Source: a bacterium
GTDB taxonomy: Bacteria; Electryoneota; B3-LCP
NCBI GenBank assembly: GCA_026394195.1
Contig: JAPKYS010000057.1
Span: 1 to 64,000, forward strand
Direction of reading: 5' to 3'
DNA length: 64,000 bases
How positions within the stretch are numbered: the stretch's first letter is position 1; each line of letters opens with the position of its first letter. Below, one piece after another: positions 26,775 through 35,035 of this stretch. Below the pieces are notes generated by a model, which was not told where the DNA came from, ran no database searches, and was given only the letters and a program-made list of their open reading frames with translations. The position numbers were made by a program, and so were the translations under genes.

Positions 26775-27624
26775 TCGTTTAGGGAGAGGATTGGCGGCTC
26801 TGTTGCCTGAAGGAGCCGACCTGGGGGGGCGTTCGCCCCGTTTCGCCGAAATCGAGATCGATAAAATATCAGCCAACCCACAGCAGCCGCGCACCCATTT
26901 CGATCAGGAAGCTCTGGCGGATCTCGCCGCTTCGATCAAGGTCAAGGGGGTGGTGCAGCCAATCATCGTGCGCCGGGTCAAGGATGGACTCTTCGAGCTG
27001 ATCGCCGGGGAGCGGCGGCTGCGAGCCGCCAAGATGGCCGGTCTGGAACGCATCCCTGTCTTCATCGCCGAGGTGGGCGATGGGTCGGAAGCTCTGGAGC
27101 TGGCTCTGATCGAGAACTTGCAGCGAGAAGACCTGAATTCGCTGGAACAGGCTGACGGCTTCCAGCGGCTGGCCAAAGAGTACGGACTCACGCAGGAGGA
27201 TATTTCCGAGAAAGTCGGCAAGAGCCGCGCCGCCGTCGCCAATACGCTGCGCCTGCTCAACCTGCCGAGGGACGTGCAGGCATCCCTGCGCGCCGGAGAA
27301 ATTACCGCCGGGCATGCGAGAGCCATCCTCTCGTTCGATGACCGGGAACGCCAGGTGGCGCTCTGGAAGAAGATCATCAAGGAAGGGCTGTCCGTCCGCA
27401 AAGCCGAGCAGGCTGCCAAGAACCTGATGTCACCCTCTGCCGCCGCGGAAACCGAAATCCGCCGCCCGACGCACCTGCTGCAGATCGAAGAGCGGCTGCG
27501 CAACATCCTGGGGACGCACGTGCGCCTGCACTACAAGAAAGGTAAAGGCGGCTCCATCGAGATCGAATACTACAGCGACGAGGACCTGGAGCGGCTGATC
27601 GAGTTGATGGAGGGGATAGGGTAG
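26761..27624 (+). CDS. parB: ParB/Spo0J centromere-binding protein
   Basis: The start chosen is the ATG at 26761 (287 aa) with AGGAG 10 nt upstream; a TTG 6 nt earlier is possible. The N-terminus SRLGRGLAALLPEG is the ParA-stimulating segment. The CTPase box has ANPQQPRTHFD and ELIAGERRLRAAK, then ENLQREDLNSLEQA, and a helix-turn-helix LTQEDISEKVGKSRAAVANTLRLL follows. A C-terminal dimer helix ends in EGIG. The 3' end is partly duplicated at 28201-28283. Confidence 0.95.
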   Translation: MSKDSRLGRGLAALLPEGADLGGRSPRFAEIEIDKISANPQQPRTHFDQEALADLAASIKVKGVVQPIIVRRVKDGLFELIAGERRLRAAKMAGLERIPVFIAEVGDGSEALELALIENLQREDLNSLEQADGFQRLAKEYGLTQEDISEKVGKSRAAVANTLRLLNLPRDVQASLRAGEITAGHARAILSFDDRERQVALWKKIIKEGLSVRKAEQAAKNLMSPSAAAETEIRRPTHLLQIEERLRNILGTHVRLHYKKGKGGSIEIEYYSDEDLERLIELMEGIG

Positions 27625-27631
27625 AAAGACG

Positions 27632-28195
27632 ATGAGGTTTACATTTCGATTGAATGACGATTCCGAGCTTGGTCTGCTGGAAGAAAAGCACGCTATTGAA
27701 CTGTTCGAACTGACCGATCGCAACCGGGATTATCTGAGAGAATGGCTTCCCTGGCTGGATGCTACCAGAACTTCGGAAGATACCCGACAATTCATTAAAA
27801 GATCACTTGAACAATTTACCCGACAGGGTAACTTCTCGCTCGGCATCTGGTTTAAGGGCAATATAGCTGGAACGATCGGTTATAGCAAGATGGATCCAGC
27901 CAATCAGAAAGTTAGCATTGGTTATTGGATCGGTTACGAATATCAGCATAAGGGTTTGGTGACATTAGCGTCTAGAGCGATGATAGACTACGCGTTTAAC
28001 GATCTTGGCTTGAACCGACTTGAGATTTTATGCGCGGTGAATAACAAGCGCAGTCGAGCCATTCCAGAACGGTTGGGATTTACGCAGGAAGGAATTCTGC
28101 GCGAAGCCGAAAAGCTATATGATCGATTTGATGATTTAGTCGTTTATGGAATCCTCGCCGGCGAATGGCGGAATAAGACCAAACGGTCAAGTTAA
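27632..28195 (+). CDS. GNAT acetyltransferase, RimJ/RimL type
   Basis: The 187-aa protein begins 7 nt after parB. It carries the acetyltransferase_3 pattern: LREWLPWLDATRTSEDTRQFI, an acetyl-CoA site around YWIGYEYQHKGLVTLASRAMIDYAF and the LNRLEILCAVNNKRSRAIPERLGF motif. Such enzymes N-acetylate ribosomal proteins or small amines; the substrate is unknown. Flanking copies of the parB 3' end suggest the gene was inserted here. Confidence 0.88.
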   Translation: MRFTFRLNDDSELGLLEEKHAIELFELTDRNRDYLREWLPWLDATRTSEDTRQFIKRSLEQFTRQGNFSLGIWFKGNIAGTIGYSKMDPANQKVSIGYWIGYEYQHKGLVTLASRAMIDYAFNDLGLNRLEILCAVNNKRSRAIPERLGFTQEGILREAEKLYDRFDDLVVYGILAGEWRNKTKRSS

Positions 28196-28200
28196 TTGCA

Positions 28201-28283
28201 CGGAAACCGAAATCCGTCGCCCGGCGCACCTGCTGCAGATCGAAGAGTGCTGTTCGAGTTGATGGAGGGGATAGGGTAGGAAG
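28201..28283 (+). pseudogene. Broken duplicate of the parB 3' end
   Basis: Positions 28201-28247 match parB 27446-27492 with two differences. The match then jumps to the last ~27 nt of parB (27598-27624) and its stop. The missing ~100 nt lie between two GAGCGGCTG direct repeats in parB (27490-27498 and 27589-27597), so the copy looks like an internal deletion product. The junction shifts frame and the reading stops early. It lies in the leader of the AAA ATPase gene. Confidence 0.85.
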
Positions 28284-28304
28284 GAACAACCTGCTTTGTG
28301 TCAT

Positions 28305-28324
28305 ACCAGCGAACGCTGGTATCT
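28305..28324. repeat. ATACCAGCG palindrome (REP-like)
   Basis: ATACCAGCG and CGCTGGTAT flank a 2-nt spacer. This word is typical of dispersed REP-like palindromes in many bacteria. It sits just before the AAA gene. Confidence 0.55.
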
Positions 28325-28355
28325 GAGAAAAACCTGAAAGGGTGAGGAGATTGTC

Positions 28356-29615
28356 ATGGCTATCAAACATCTAAGAGTAAAGAATTTCAAGAGCTTCCGC
28401 GATCTGGATCTGGAATTAGGGGACTTCAACGTCCTCATCGGCGCCAACGCGTCCGGCAAATCGAATTTTGTGCAGATCTTCAGGTTTTTAAGGGATATTG
28501 CAAAAATTAATTTACGGAACGCTATTTCCTTACAAGGTGGTGTAGAGTATTTAAGAAATATAAATTTAACTGATGAACCGTTAGAAGTTTCCGTTGTTGA
28601 TGATGGTGTGTCGGGTGCTCTAAATTTTATTTGGGGCTCCTCATCTCCTTCCCTTACAGTTAAAAACAAATATGAATTTAAATTGAATTTTGATAAAAAG
28701 AATTCTAATTATCTGATTGAGTACGACAGAAATATTCTCGAATACACATTATCTAAATTGGTTCATATGGAAATAGACAATAATTACCATAGACAGGAAT
28801 ATGGAGTTTTAGAGGAAGGTTTAATAAAAATCAGTAATCAAGATGGTAGAATTACACTCGAGCCTGAAAGTGGATATTCCAAAAAGCTTAAACCATTCAT
28901 GGATCAGATAAAGCATATAATTTCTGAGAATGTACTTAATCAGAAACTAATGATAGAAGATAATTTTTTATCCACTTATTTTGTCCTTCCTAATATAACA
29001 GAAACATCTATTTACGATATTGATCCAAAGCTACTTAAGAATCCACACCCATTGACTGGGAAATTATATTTAGATGATGATGGCGCGAATTTAGCAATCG
29101 TACTTAACGAAATATTAAGAGATAGGGATAAATTTCGATTGCTCATGAATATTATAAGAGATGCGCTGCCCTTTATTGATGGAATAGAAGTCGAACATCG
29201 TTATGATAGTTCCATTCTGATACGTTTTAAAGAGATCTACTCGATCAAAGAATTTATGCCTGTACCATTTCTATCGAACGGTACTATGCATATTACAGCA
29301 CTTATTATCGCATTATTTATTGAAAATGATTATCTTACCATCATCGAGGAACCCGAACGCAACATCCACCCAAAGCTGATCAGTAAGATCGTCAACATGA
29401 TGAAGGATGCTTCGCGGAACAAGCAGATTATCGTTACCACCCACAACCCGGAGGTGGTGAAACACGCTGGCATTGAGAATCTACTGCTGGTAACACGAGA
29501 TAAGGACGGTTATTCTGTCATTAAACGACCGCAGGAAATGGAGGAGGTTAAAATCTTCCTCAAAAATGAAATCGGTATTGACGAACTCTTCGTGAATAAC
29601 CTATTGGAGTTTTAA
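28356..29615 (+). CDS. AAA_21-type ATPase of a putative defence pair
   Basis: The 419-aa protein has Walker A GANASGKS (residues 29-36), a signature-like PFLSNGTMHI, Walker B YLTIIEEPERNIHPKL and the switch VTTHNPEVV. The start follows GAGGAG. The stop TAA touches the ATG of the TOPRIM gene, so both are one coupled unit. The ends (first ~40 codons and about codons 325-390) have host-like GC content, while the middle is very AT-rich, suggesting recombination. ATPase-TOPRIM pairs are known in anti-phage systems such as PARIS, OLD/Gabija-like and RloAB. The exact type is not determined. Confidence 0.82.
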   Translation: MAIKHLRVKNFKSFRDLDLELGDFNVLIGANASGKSNFVQIFRFLRDIAKINLRNAISLQGGVEYLRNINLTDEPLEVSVVDDGVSGALNFIWGSSSPSLTVKNKYEFKLNFDKKNSNYLIEYDRNILEYTLSKLVHMEIDNNYHRQEYGVLEEGLIKISNQDGRITLEPESGYSKKLKPFMDQIKHIISENVLNQKLMIEDNFLSTYFVLPNITETSIYDIDPKLLKNPHPLTGKLYLDDDGANLAIVLNEILRDRDKFRLLMNIIRDALPFIDGIEVEHRYDSSILIRFKEIYSIKEFMPVPFLSNGTMHITALIIALFIENDYLTIIEEPERNIHPKLISKIVNMMKDASRNKQIIVTTHNPEVVKHAGIENLLLVTRDKDGYSVIKRPQEMEEVKIFLKNEIGIDELFVNNLLEF

Positions 29616-30146
29616 ATGGATTATAAAAGGTTGTTTATTTGGGTCGAGGGAGATGATGACGAAAGATTCATTGAAAGAATTCTGACACCAATTTGTATGA
29701 AGTCCTATGATCATGTGCACGTTCAAAAATATGCACAAATGAAGACAGAGAAGAAAATAGAATTTCTCCAATCCATTGAAGACATGGGTGCTGACTATAT
29801 TTTTCTAGCAGACATCAATCACCATCCCTGTAAATCCTCTAAAAAGGATAGCATTATAGCCAAGCTAAATCTGGTAAAGCCTGAATCCATTTATTTGGTC
29901 ATACTGGAAATAGAAAGTTGGTACCTTGCTGGTATTGAAGCGGCGATACTAAAGAGGTTCAAAATTAAACCTTTCAAAGATTCCGATAGTTTAACAAAAG
30001 AACAGTTTGAAGAATTGATTCCGAAAACAGAATCTCGGATTAACTTTATGAATGAAATTCTTAACTCCTTCGTTTTTGATGTCGCTCGTCAGAAAAACAA
30101 ATCCTTCGACTACTTCTGTCGAAACTTCTTAGAGACCTTAAAATGA
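29616..30146 (+). CDS. TOPRIM-like nuclease partner (DUF4276/DUF4435-like)
   Basis: The 176-aa protein begins LFIWVEGDDDERFIERI, the glutamate plus D-rich loop of a TOPRIM fold (E11, D13-D15). IFLADIN supplies a second acidic motif. LEIESWYLAGIE resembles the ExW-containing segment of DUF4276 and DUF4435 proteins. It is AT-rich and immediately follows the AAA gene, and its stop overlaps the dipeptidase start (ATGA). It is likely the effector nuclease. The subfamily is uncertain. Confidence 0.68.
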   Translation: MDYKRLFIWVEGDDDERFIERILTPICMKSYDHVHVQKYAQMKTEKKIEFLQSIEDMGADYIFLADINHHPCKSSKKDSIIAKLNLVKPESIYLVILEIESWYLAGIEAAILKRFKIKPFKDSDSLTKEQFEELIPKTESRINFMNEILNSFVFDVARQKNKSFDYFCRNFLETLK

Positions 30147-31588
30147 TCCGGAAATATATCGTAAGCACAAGCCTGTTTCTGATTCTGATTGCCTCCTCCC
30201 CCTCCCCAGCCTGCTACTCTATCGTCGTGGGGCGGGAAGCGTCGCAGAACGGCTGCGTGATGCTGGCGCACAACGAAGATGACGGCGCTCCGGCGATTGT
30301 CAATCACCACAAGGCGGCGCGGCACAAGTACCAACCCGGCGAAAAGTATCAGCTGCAAACCGGCGGAGATCTGGATCAGGTCGAGGAAACCTGGTCCTAC
30401 ATCTGGTCGGAAATGCCGGGGCTGAACTTTTCCGACAGCTTCATCAACGAATGGGGCGTGGCGGTCACGTCGGATAACTGCCCTTCTCGGGAAGATAAAC
30501 CGAAGCTGTCTCACGGGGGAATCGATAAGGATTTGAGGATCTTGATTGCTCAGCGAGCCCGCTCGGCTCGGCAGGGCGTGGAACTGGCGGCGCAATTGGT
30601 GGAGCAGTTCGGGTATAACGCTCCCGGACGCACCTACCTGATCTGCGACCCGGAAGAAGGGTGGCTTTTTGCCGTGGTCAACGGCAAGCATTGGCTGGCG
30701 CAGCGCGTCCCCGATGATCAGGTGGCGCTGGTCGCCAACACCTATTCCATCCGTCAGGTCAACCTGAAAGATAAAGATAATTTTCTGGCATCTCCCGATA
30801 TCATTGATTATGCCGTATCCCGCGGCTGGTACGATCCCAAGAGCGGTCAGCCGTTCGATTTCGCTACTGCTTACGCCGATCCCAACGTCGCCAAAGATTC
30901 ATCGAATTTCTGCCGCCAGTGGAGCGGTCTGCGCCACGTTTCGGCTCAAGCGATTCCAATGTGTCCGGAGCTTCCCTTCTCTGTGATTCCAGGGCGGAAA
31001 CTGGACGCTGCCGCGCTGATGGATATCCTGAAAGATCATTACGAGTGGACGGATTTCTATCACGCTGCCGATGGAAAGACCAACCCGCACCTAAACAGCA
31101 TCGGCACCATCTGCAACTGGAACACGCAGACCGCATTTGTCGCCGAACTGCGCGGCAATATGCCCAATGATATCGGGTTACTGTACTGGGTGTGTTTGGC
31201 TCAGCCCTGCCGTTCGGTCTTCCTCCCCTTTCACTTCGGAATATCCGCCTTCCCGGCAGGCTGGACTGCGCCGAGCGCAGTTCCAACTCAGGAACAGTAT
31301 CAATCCAAAGTGCTGACTCCCTTCCGCGCGGATGCCGAAGACTATTATTGGACCATGAGCAATCTCAGCAGCAAGCTGGATCAGGACTACAGCCGATTTG
31401 AGAAGCTGAACGATGCACTTGCTGCCGTTCAGAAAAATGCCTTCGTGGTCCAGCAACCGGTGGAACAAGCAGCCCTGGATCTTTATTTAACCGATAGAAC
31501 GACCGCTCTGGCGTTGTTGGATAATTACTGCCGCGGTATTTATCTCCAAACCGTGGATGCAATACAACGATCGATGAATAACCCGTAG
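30143..31588 (+). CDS. C69-family dipeptidase, exported
   Basis: The 481-aa protein has a signal peptide ending SPSPA, which exposes Cys24 (ACYSIVVG). That Cys is the N-terminal nucleophile of U34/C69 Ntn-hydrolases. HNEDDGAPAIVNHH and NEWGVAVTSDNC are family blocks. It should cleave dipeptides in the periplasm. GC-rich, it shares only a 4-nt overlap with the AT-rich TOPRIM gene upstream. It marks the right border of the acquired segment. Confidence 0.88.
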   Translation: MIRKYIVSTSLFLILIASSPSPACYSIVVGREASQNGCVMLAHNEDDGAPAIVNHHKAARHKYQPGEKYQLQTGGDLDQVEETWSYIWSEMPGLNFSDSFINEWGVAVTSDNCPSREDKPKLSHGGIDKDLRILIAQRARSARQGVELAAQLVEQFGYNAPGRTYLICDPEEGWLFAVVNGKHWLAQRVPDDQVALVANTYSIRQVNLKDKDNFLASPDIIDYAVSRGWYDPKSGQPFDFATAYADPNVAKDSSNFCRQWSGLRHVSAQAIPMCPELPFSVIPGRKLDAAALMDILKDHYEWTDFYHAADGKTNPHLNSIGTICNWNTQTAFVAELRGNMPNDIGLLYWVCLAQPCRSVFLPFHFGISAFPAGWTAPSAVPTQEQYQSKVLTPFRADAEDYYWTMSNLSSKLDQDYSRFEKLNDALAAVQKNAFVVQQPVEQAALDLYLTDRTTALALLDNYCRGIYLQTVDAIQRSMNNP

Positions 31589-31638
31589 AAAAAAATAAGT
31601 AAATTAATCCAAAGAAAAGAAGCATAGGAGTAAATCAA

Positions 31639-32139
31639 ATGAAGAAACTGATCCCCTTTTTACTGGTGATCGCCATGATCGTGGTAGGATGCAACAAGAA
31701 AGAGGAACCCGCTGACCGGGAAGCCAGGCGCGCAGCCCGCGCGCAAAAAGAACAGGCTGCACAACCAAAATCTCCAGAAACTCTAACCCAAGGCGGCGAA
31801 ATGATCACGACCGCATCCGGACTGCAGTATCAAGAACTCGTGGCGGGCAGCGGCGTAGAAGCTCAAGCCGGCAAAGTCGCTTCGGTGCACTACACCGGCT
31901 GGCTAACCAACGGCACCAAGTTCGACAGCTCTATCGATAGAGGTCATCCCTTCGATTTCCAGGTAGGCGTCGGACAGGTCATTAAAGGCTGGGATGAAGG
32001 CGTACAGGGGATGAAGGTCGGCGGCAAGCGCAAGCTGATCATCCCGCCGAATCTGGGTTACGGCGATAACGGCGCGGGGACGTTGATTCCGCCCGGCGCG
32101 ACGTTGATATTCGAAGTCGAATTGTTGGACGTGAAATAA
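31639..32139 (+). CDS. FKBP-type peptidyl-prolyl isomerase lipoprotein
   Basis: The 166-aa protein has a lipobox IVVGC (Cys18), a charged Ala/Lys/Arg linker, then a full FKBP domain: [41 protein letters not shown] and [18 protein letters not shown]. The conserved Tyr, Asp and aromatic pocket residues are present. It is a membrane-anchored folding catalyst. An AGGAG box precedes the ATG. Confidence 0.93.
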   Translation: MKKLIPFLLVIAMIVVGCNKKEEPADREARRAARAQKEQAAQPKSPETLTQGGEMITTASGLQYQELVAGSGVEAQAGKVASVHYTGWLTNGTKFDSSIDRGHPFDFQVGVGQVIKGWDEGVQGMKVGGKRKLIIPPNLGYGDNGAGTLIPPGATLIFEVELLDVK

Positions 32140-32145
32140 ACTTCA

Positions 32146-32317
32146 GTATATTGGGGCACGATGGGGGTAGTTAATTAATTACCCTAACAAGTCAAGATTC
32201 TCGTTTATCAAGGGCACAGCATGCTGTGCCCCTACACCACGGTATAGTCGGGGTCGCCCCTGACCCCGACAGGAGTCAAGTTAACTGGTTAAACACCATC
32301 GTCGTGCCCCAATATAC
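32146..32317. mobile_element. 172-bp MITE-like element with 16-bp terminal inverted repeats
   Basis: GTATATTGGGGCACGA at 32146-32161 is exactly complementary to 32302-32317. Inside are the 20-nt palindrome GGGCACAGCATGCTGTGCCC (32212-32231) and GTCGGGGTC / GACCCCGAC (32247-32255 / 32262-32270). There is no coding capacity. It sits between the FKBP and aldolase genes. Confidence 0.6.
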
Positions 32318-32333
32318 ATCAACCGAGACCCAT

Positions 32334-33131
32334 ATGCCTCCAGATCCCGATCTAATCGACGAACTGTTGGACGTCTGCCACCGCCTGTATCGTTCCGGCA
32401 TGGTGGCGTCCAATGACGGCAACGTATCCGCTGTGACCGAAGACGGCAATCTGATCACCTCCGTGACCAACGTTTCCAAGGGAGCCATGACAGCGCGGCA
32501 TGTGGTCAAGGTCAACCGTGACGGAATTCCGCTGGAAGACGGCAAGAAACCGTCATCGGAACTGCTGATGCACCTAGCCATCTACCGCGACCGACCGGAC
32601 GTCCGAGCCGTTGTGCACGCTCATCCCCCCTACGCCACCGGATTCGCGGCGGCAGGGCTGGCGCTGGATCGGTGCGTGTTGCCCGAAATCGTCATGACGC
32701 TGGGCAGCATTCCCCTGGCGGAATACGGCACGCCTTCCACCGAAGAGGTCCCGGAAGCGGTATCGAAGTGGATCGGTCAATCGGATGCCGTACTGCTCTC
32801 AAATCATGGCGCCGTCACGGTGGGAAGCAGTCTCATGGACGCCTACTACAAGATGGAGCGCATCGAGCACTATGCCCGCATCTGTTACATTGCCCGGCAG
32901 CTTGGAGGGGAACGGGTGCTGACTCCCACCGAAGTGAGCAAGCTCTATCGCCTGCGGGAAGAGGCAGGGATGACCAACCGCAACACCGGCTGCTGGGCTT
33001 GCGATCAATTAGTGGAAGGGAGCTGCGTCGGGGAAGCCTGCGTGAATTTTTCCGGGATGGGTGAAAGCTTCGAGGCGGTGGCGAGGAAGCTGGTGAAAGA
33101 AGTAGTGAGCTCTCAAATAAAAGAGCGTTAG
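32334..33131 (+). CDS. Class II aldolase/adducin family protein
   Basis: The start chosen is the ATG at 32334 (265 aa); upstream codons lie in the repeat element. The zinc-binding motif is VVHAHPPYATG plus LLSNHGAVTVG, as in fuculose- and rhamnulose-phosphate aldolases. GNVSAV is the phosphate-binding segment. The C-terminal extension is unusual, with four cysteines in CWAC and SCVGEAC that may bind a second metal. Substrate unknown. Confidence 0.85.
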   Translation: MPPDPDLIDELLDVCHRLYRSGMVASNDGNVSAVTEDGNLITSVTNVSKGAMTARHVVKVNRDGIPLEDGKKPSSELLMHLAIYRDRPDVRAVVHAHPPYATGFAAAGLALDRCVLPEIVMTLGSIPLAEYGTPSTEEVPEAVSKWIGQSDAVLLSNHGAVTVGSSLMDAYYKMERIEHYARICYIARQLGGERVLTPTEVSKLYRLREEAGMTNRNTGCWACDQLVEGSCVGEACVNFSGMGESFEAVARKLVKEVVSSQIKER

Positions 33132-33147
33132 AACATATGAGAGGTCC

Positions 33148-33462
33148 ATGCATTTAATCTCTAATTGGAACAACGGGAAGGTTCGTCTTACGGAAGAGTG
33201 AAGATCCCATATCCTGGATCATCCCGAAATGAAGGACTTGCTTTCATCCATCGAAGATTCACTGAGCACACCTGATATTGTCATCCAGTCGTTGTCGGAT
33301 CCAGAAGTACAGTTGAGTTACCGCTATTTTCAAGATACACCATTTGGAAGTAAATATATTTGTGTGGTGACCAAACATTCGGGGGGTGATCCATTCATTA
33401 TCACTGCATATCTCACTGATACCGTGAAAAGAGGTCAGGTCTTATGGCAAAAAGAAATGTGA
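33148..33462 (+). pseudogene. Toxin-like gene interrupted by an in-frame TGA
   Basis: A frame opens at ATG 33148 with AGAGG upstream and reads VRLTEE, then TGA at 33199-33201, then RSHILDHPEMKDLLSSIEDSL and on to the stop at 33460-33462. The HILxHPEM and KYICVVTKH...GDPFIITAYLTDTVKRG blocks resemble small RNase-type (PBECR or RelE-like) toxins, often next to DUF2283 genes. The TGA removes one residue from the conserved N-terminal block. An internal ATG at 33229 could make a truncated product. The family call is tentative. Confidence 0.5.
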
Positions 33463-33647
33463 AAGTCTGGTACGATCCAGAGGCGGATTTCATTGAAGTC
33501 ACCTTTACGGAAGGACCGGGTTACTATCGAGAAACCGCTAATGACCAGGTCATGGAGCGAGTGGATGATAGTGGCAATATTATCGGTTTTTCGATCATTA
33601 AAGTGAGCAGCTTAAAACCAAGACCGCTAGAATTTGAATTAGTTTAA
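33444..33647 (+). CDS. DUF2283 antitoxin-like protein
   Basis: The 67-aa protein has the DUF2283 hallmark KVWYDPEADFIEVTF, then a beta-strand block ending IIGFSIIKVSSL. It overlaps the broken toxin-like gene by 19 nt in another frame, the usual arrangement of such pairs. It is likely the antitoxin or a small regulator. Confidence 0.82.
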   Translation: MAKRNVKVWYDPEADFIEVTFTEGPGYYRETANDQVMERVDDSGNIIGFSIIKVSSLKPRPLEFELV

Positions 33648-33686
33648 GCGTAAACTGAAATCATTGCACTTAGATATACCCTCCCC

Positions 33687-35033
33687 ATGAAAATCCTCAT
33701 CATCGGCGCGGGAGAAGTGGGCTACCACTTATCCGCAGAACTGGTCCGGGAAAACCACGACGTGGTCATCGTGGAACCGGACTCTGAACGGATACAGCGC
33801 GTTGCGGAGTCCAGAGACGTCATGGTGGTCCAGGGGGACGGCACACGCCAAAAAGTTTTGGAAGAAGCGGGAATCGCCCACTGCGACATGCTGATCGCCG
33901 TGACCAACTCCGATGATGTGAACATCCTGGCTTGCATGATCGCCCGGGAGTTCGGCGTCAAAACCAAGATCGCCCGAGTGCGGGATCACGAACTCAGCGA
34001 CCCCGACTCGGTGTTGAACCCGGCTCGGATCGGGATTGATCTGATGATTCACCCTGAACTGGAAGCCGCCCGCGAAATCATCCGCTTGATCCGCCATCCT
34101 TCAGCTACCGAAGTTTCGGAATTTTTCGACGGCAGAGTAGAGTTGCTGGGCGTGCGAGTCACCAAGGATTCGCCCGCTCTGGGGAAGACCCTGATCGATT
34201 TAGGCCGCCGCTTCACTGACCTGCCGTATCGTATTGTTGCGATCGCTCGCCGGGAAAAGACGCTAATTCCGAAAGGGGATCAGCGTCTGGAGCAGGATGA
34301 TCAGATCTATGTCGTCACCCGTCGCGAGGCCTTGCAGGAGGTTTTTAAGGTGGTCAGTTCTGAAAACCGCGTTAACCGGGATTTGATGATCCTTGGAGCC
34401 CGCCGGGTCGGCATACTGGTCGCACAAGGGTTGCGCCAGTATAGTGATATCTCTGTTAAGCTGGTCGATCCTAATCCTGAGAATACTCAGCGCGCTGCCA
34501 AATTGCTTCCAGGCGTGCTGGTCGTCGAAGCCGATGGGCTGGATATTGACGTGATTTCCGCTGAAGGATTGATCGACATGAACGTGTTCATCGCTTGCAC
34601 GGATAATGACGAAAACAATATCGTCACTTCGCTGGTGGCGAGACACCTGGGCGTCCCCCGGACCATTACCCTGGTGGAGAAGAGATTTTATCTGCCCATT
34701 ATTAAAACACTCGGCCTGGAGGTCGCGGTCAACAAACACCTACTGACCAGCAACGCCATCCTGAAATATATCCGTCACGGGAAGGTGCTCTCCTTTTCAC
34801 AGATCCGGGGGATCAACGCCGAAACCATCGTTTATTCCGTGGAACCGAACGCCAAAATTACCAGAAAACCTCTGGAAAGTCTGGATTTTCCCGATGGATC
34901 TATCCTTGGCGCTATTCACCGCGGCAATGAGTTTCTGATTCCCACCGGCAAGACCCAGGTTCGAGCCGGCGACGAAGCCTTGATCTTTTATCTGCCCGAA
35001 GTAAGGAATAAACTCAATAACTGGTTCAACTGA
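33687..35033 (+). CDS. trkA: Trk potassium uptake regulator TrkA
   Basis: The 448-aa protein has two RCK repeats: N-lobe one begins KILIIGAGEVGYHLSAELV, the second begins LMILGARRVGILVAQGL, each with the NAD(H)-binding Rossmann motif. TrkA-C domains follow each. It gates the TrkH channel on the cytoplasmic face. TrkH follows 2 nt later. No strong ribosome binding site precedes the ATG. Confidence 0.95.
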   Translation: MKILIIGAGEVGYHLSAELVRENHDVVIVEPDSERIQRVAESRDVMVVQGDGTRQKVLEEAGIAHCDMLIAVTNSDDVNILACMIAREFGVKTKIARVRDHELSDPDSVLNPARIGIDLMIHPELEAAREIIRLIRHPSATEVSEFFDGRVELLGVRVTKDSPALGKTLIDLGRRFTDLPYRIVAIARREKTLIPKGDQRLEQDDQIYVVTRREALQEVFKVVSSENRVNRDLMILGARRVGILVAQGLRQYSDISVKLVDPNPENTQRAAKLLPGVLVVEADGLDIDVISAEGLIDMNVFIACTDNDENNIVTSLVARHLGVPRTITLVEKRFYLPIIKTLGLEVAVNKHLLTSNAILKYIRHGKVLSFSQIRGINAETIVYSVEPNAKITRKPLESLDFPDGSILGAIHRGNEFLIPTGKTQVRAGDEALIFYLPEVRNKLNNWFN

Positions 35034-35035
35034 AG

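Noticed and set aside
28080..28370. Minus-strand frame reading SQIPAFAGMT
   Set aside because: This is the translation of a REP-like palindrome, a common false gene call.
33199..33201. In-frame TGA in the toxin-like gene as a second selenocysteine codon
   Set aside because: No SECIS-like hairpin at the right distance, no redox partner Cys pattern, and the residue is not expected to be Cys in the family. A nonsense mutation or error is more likely.
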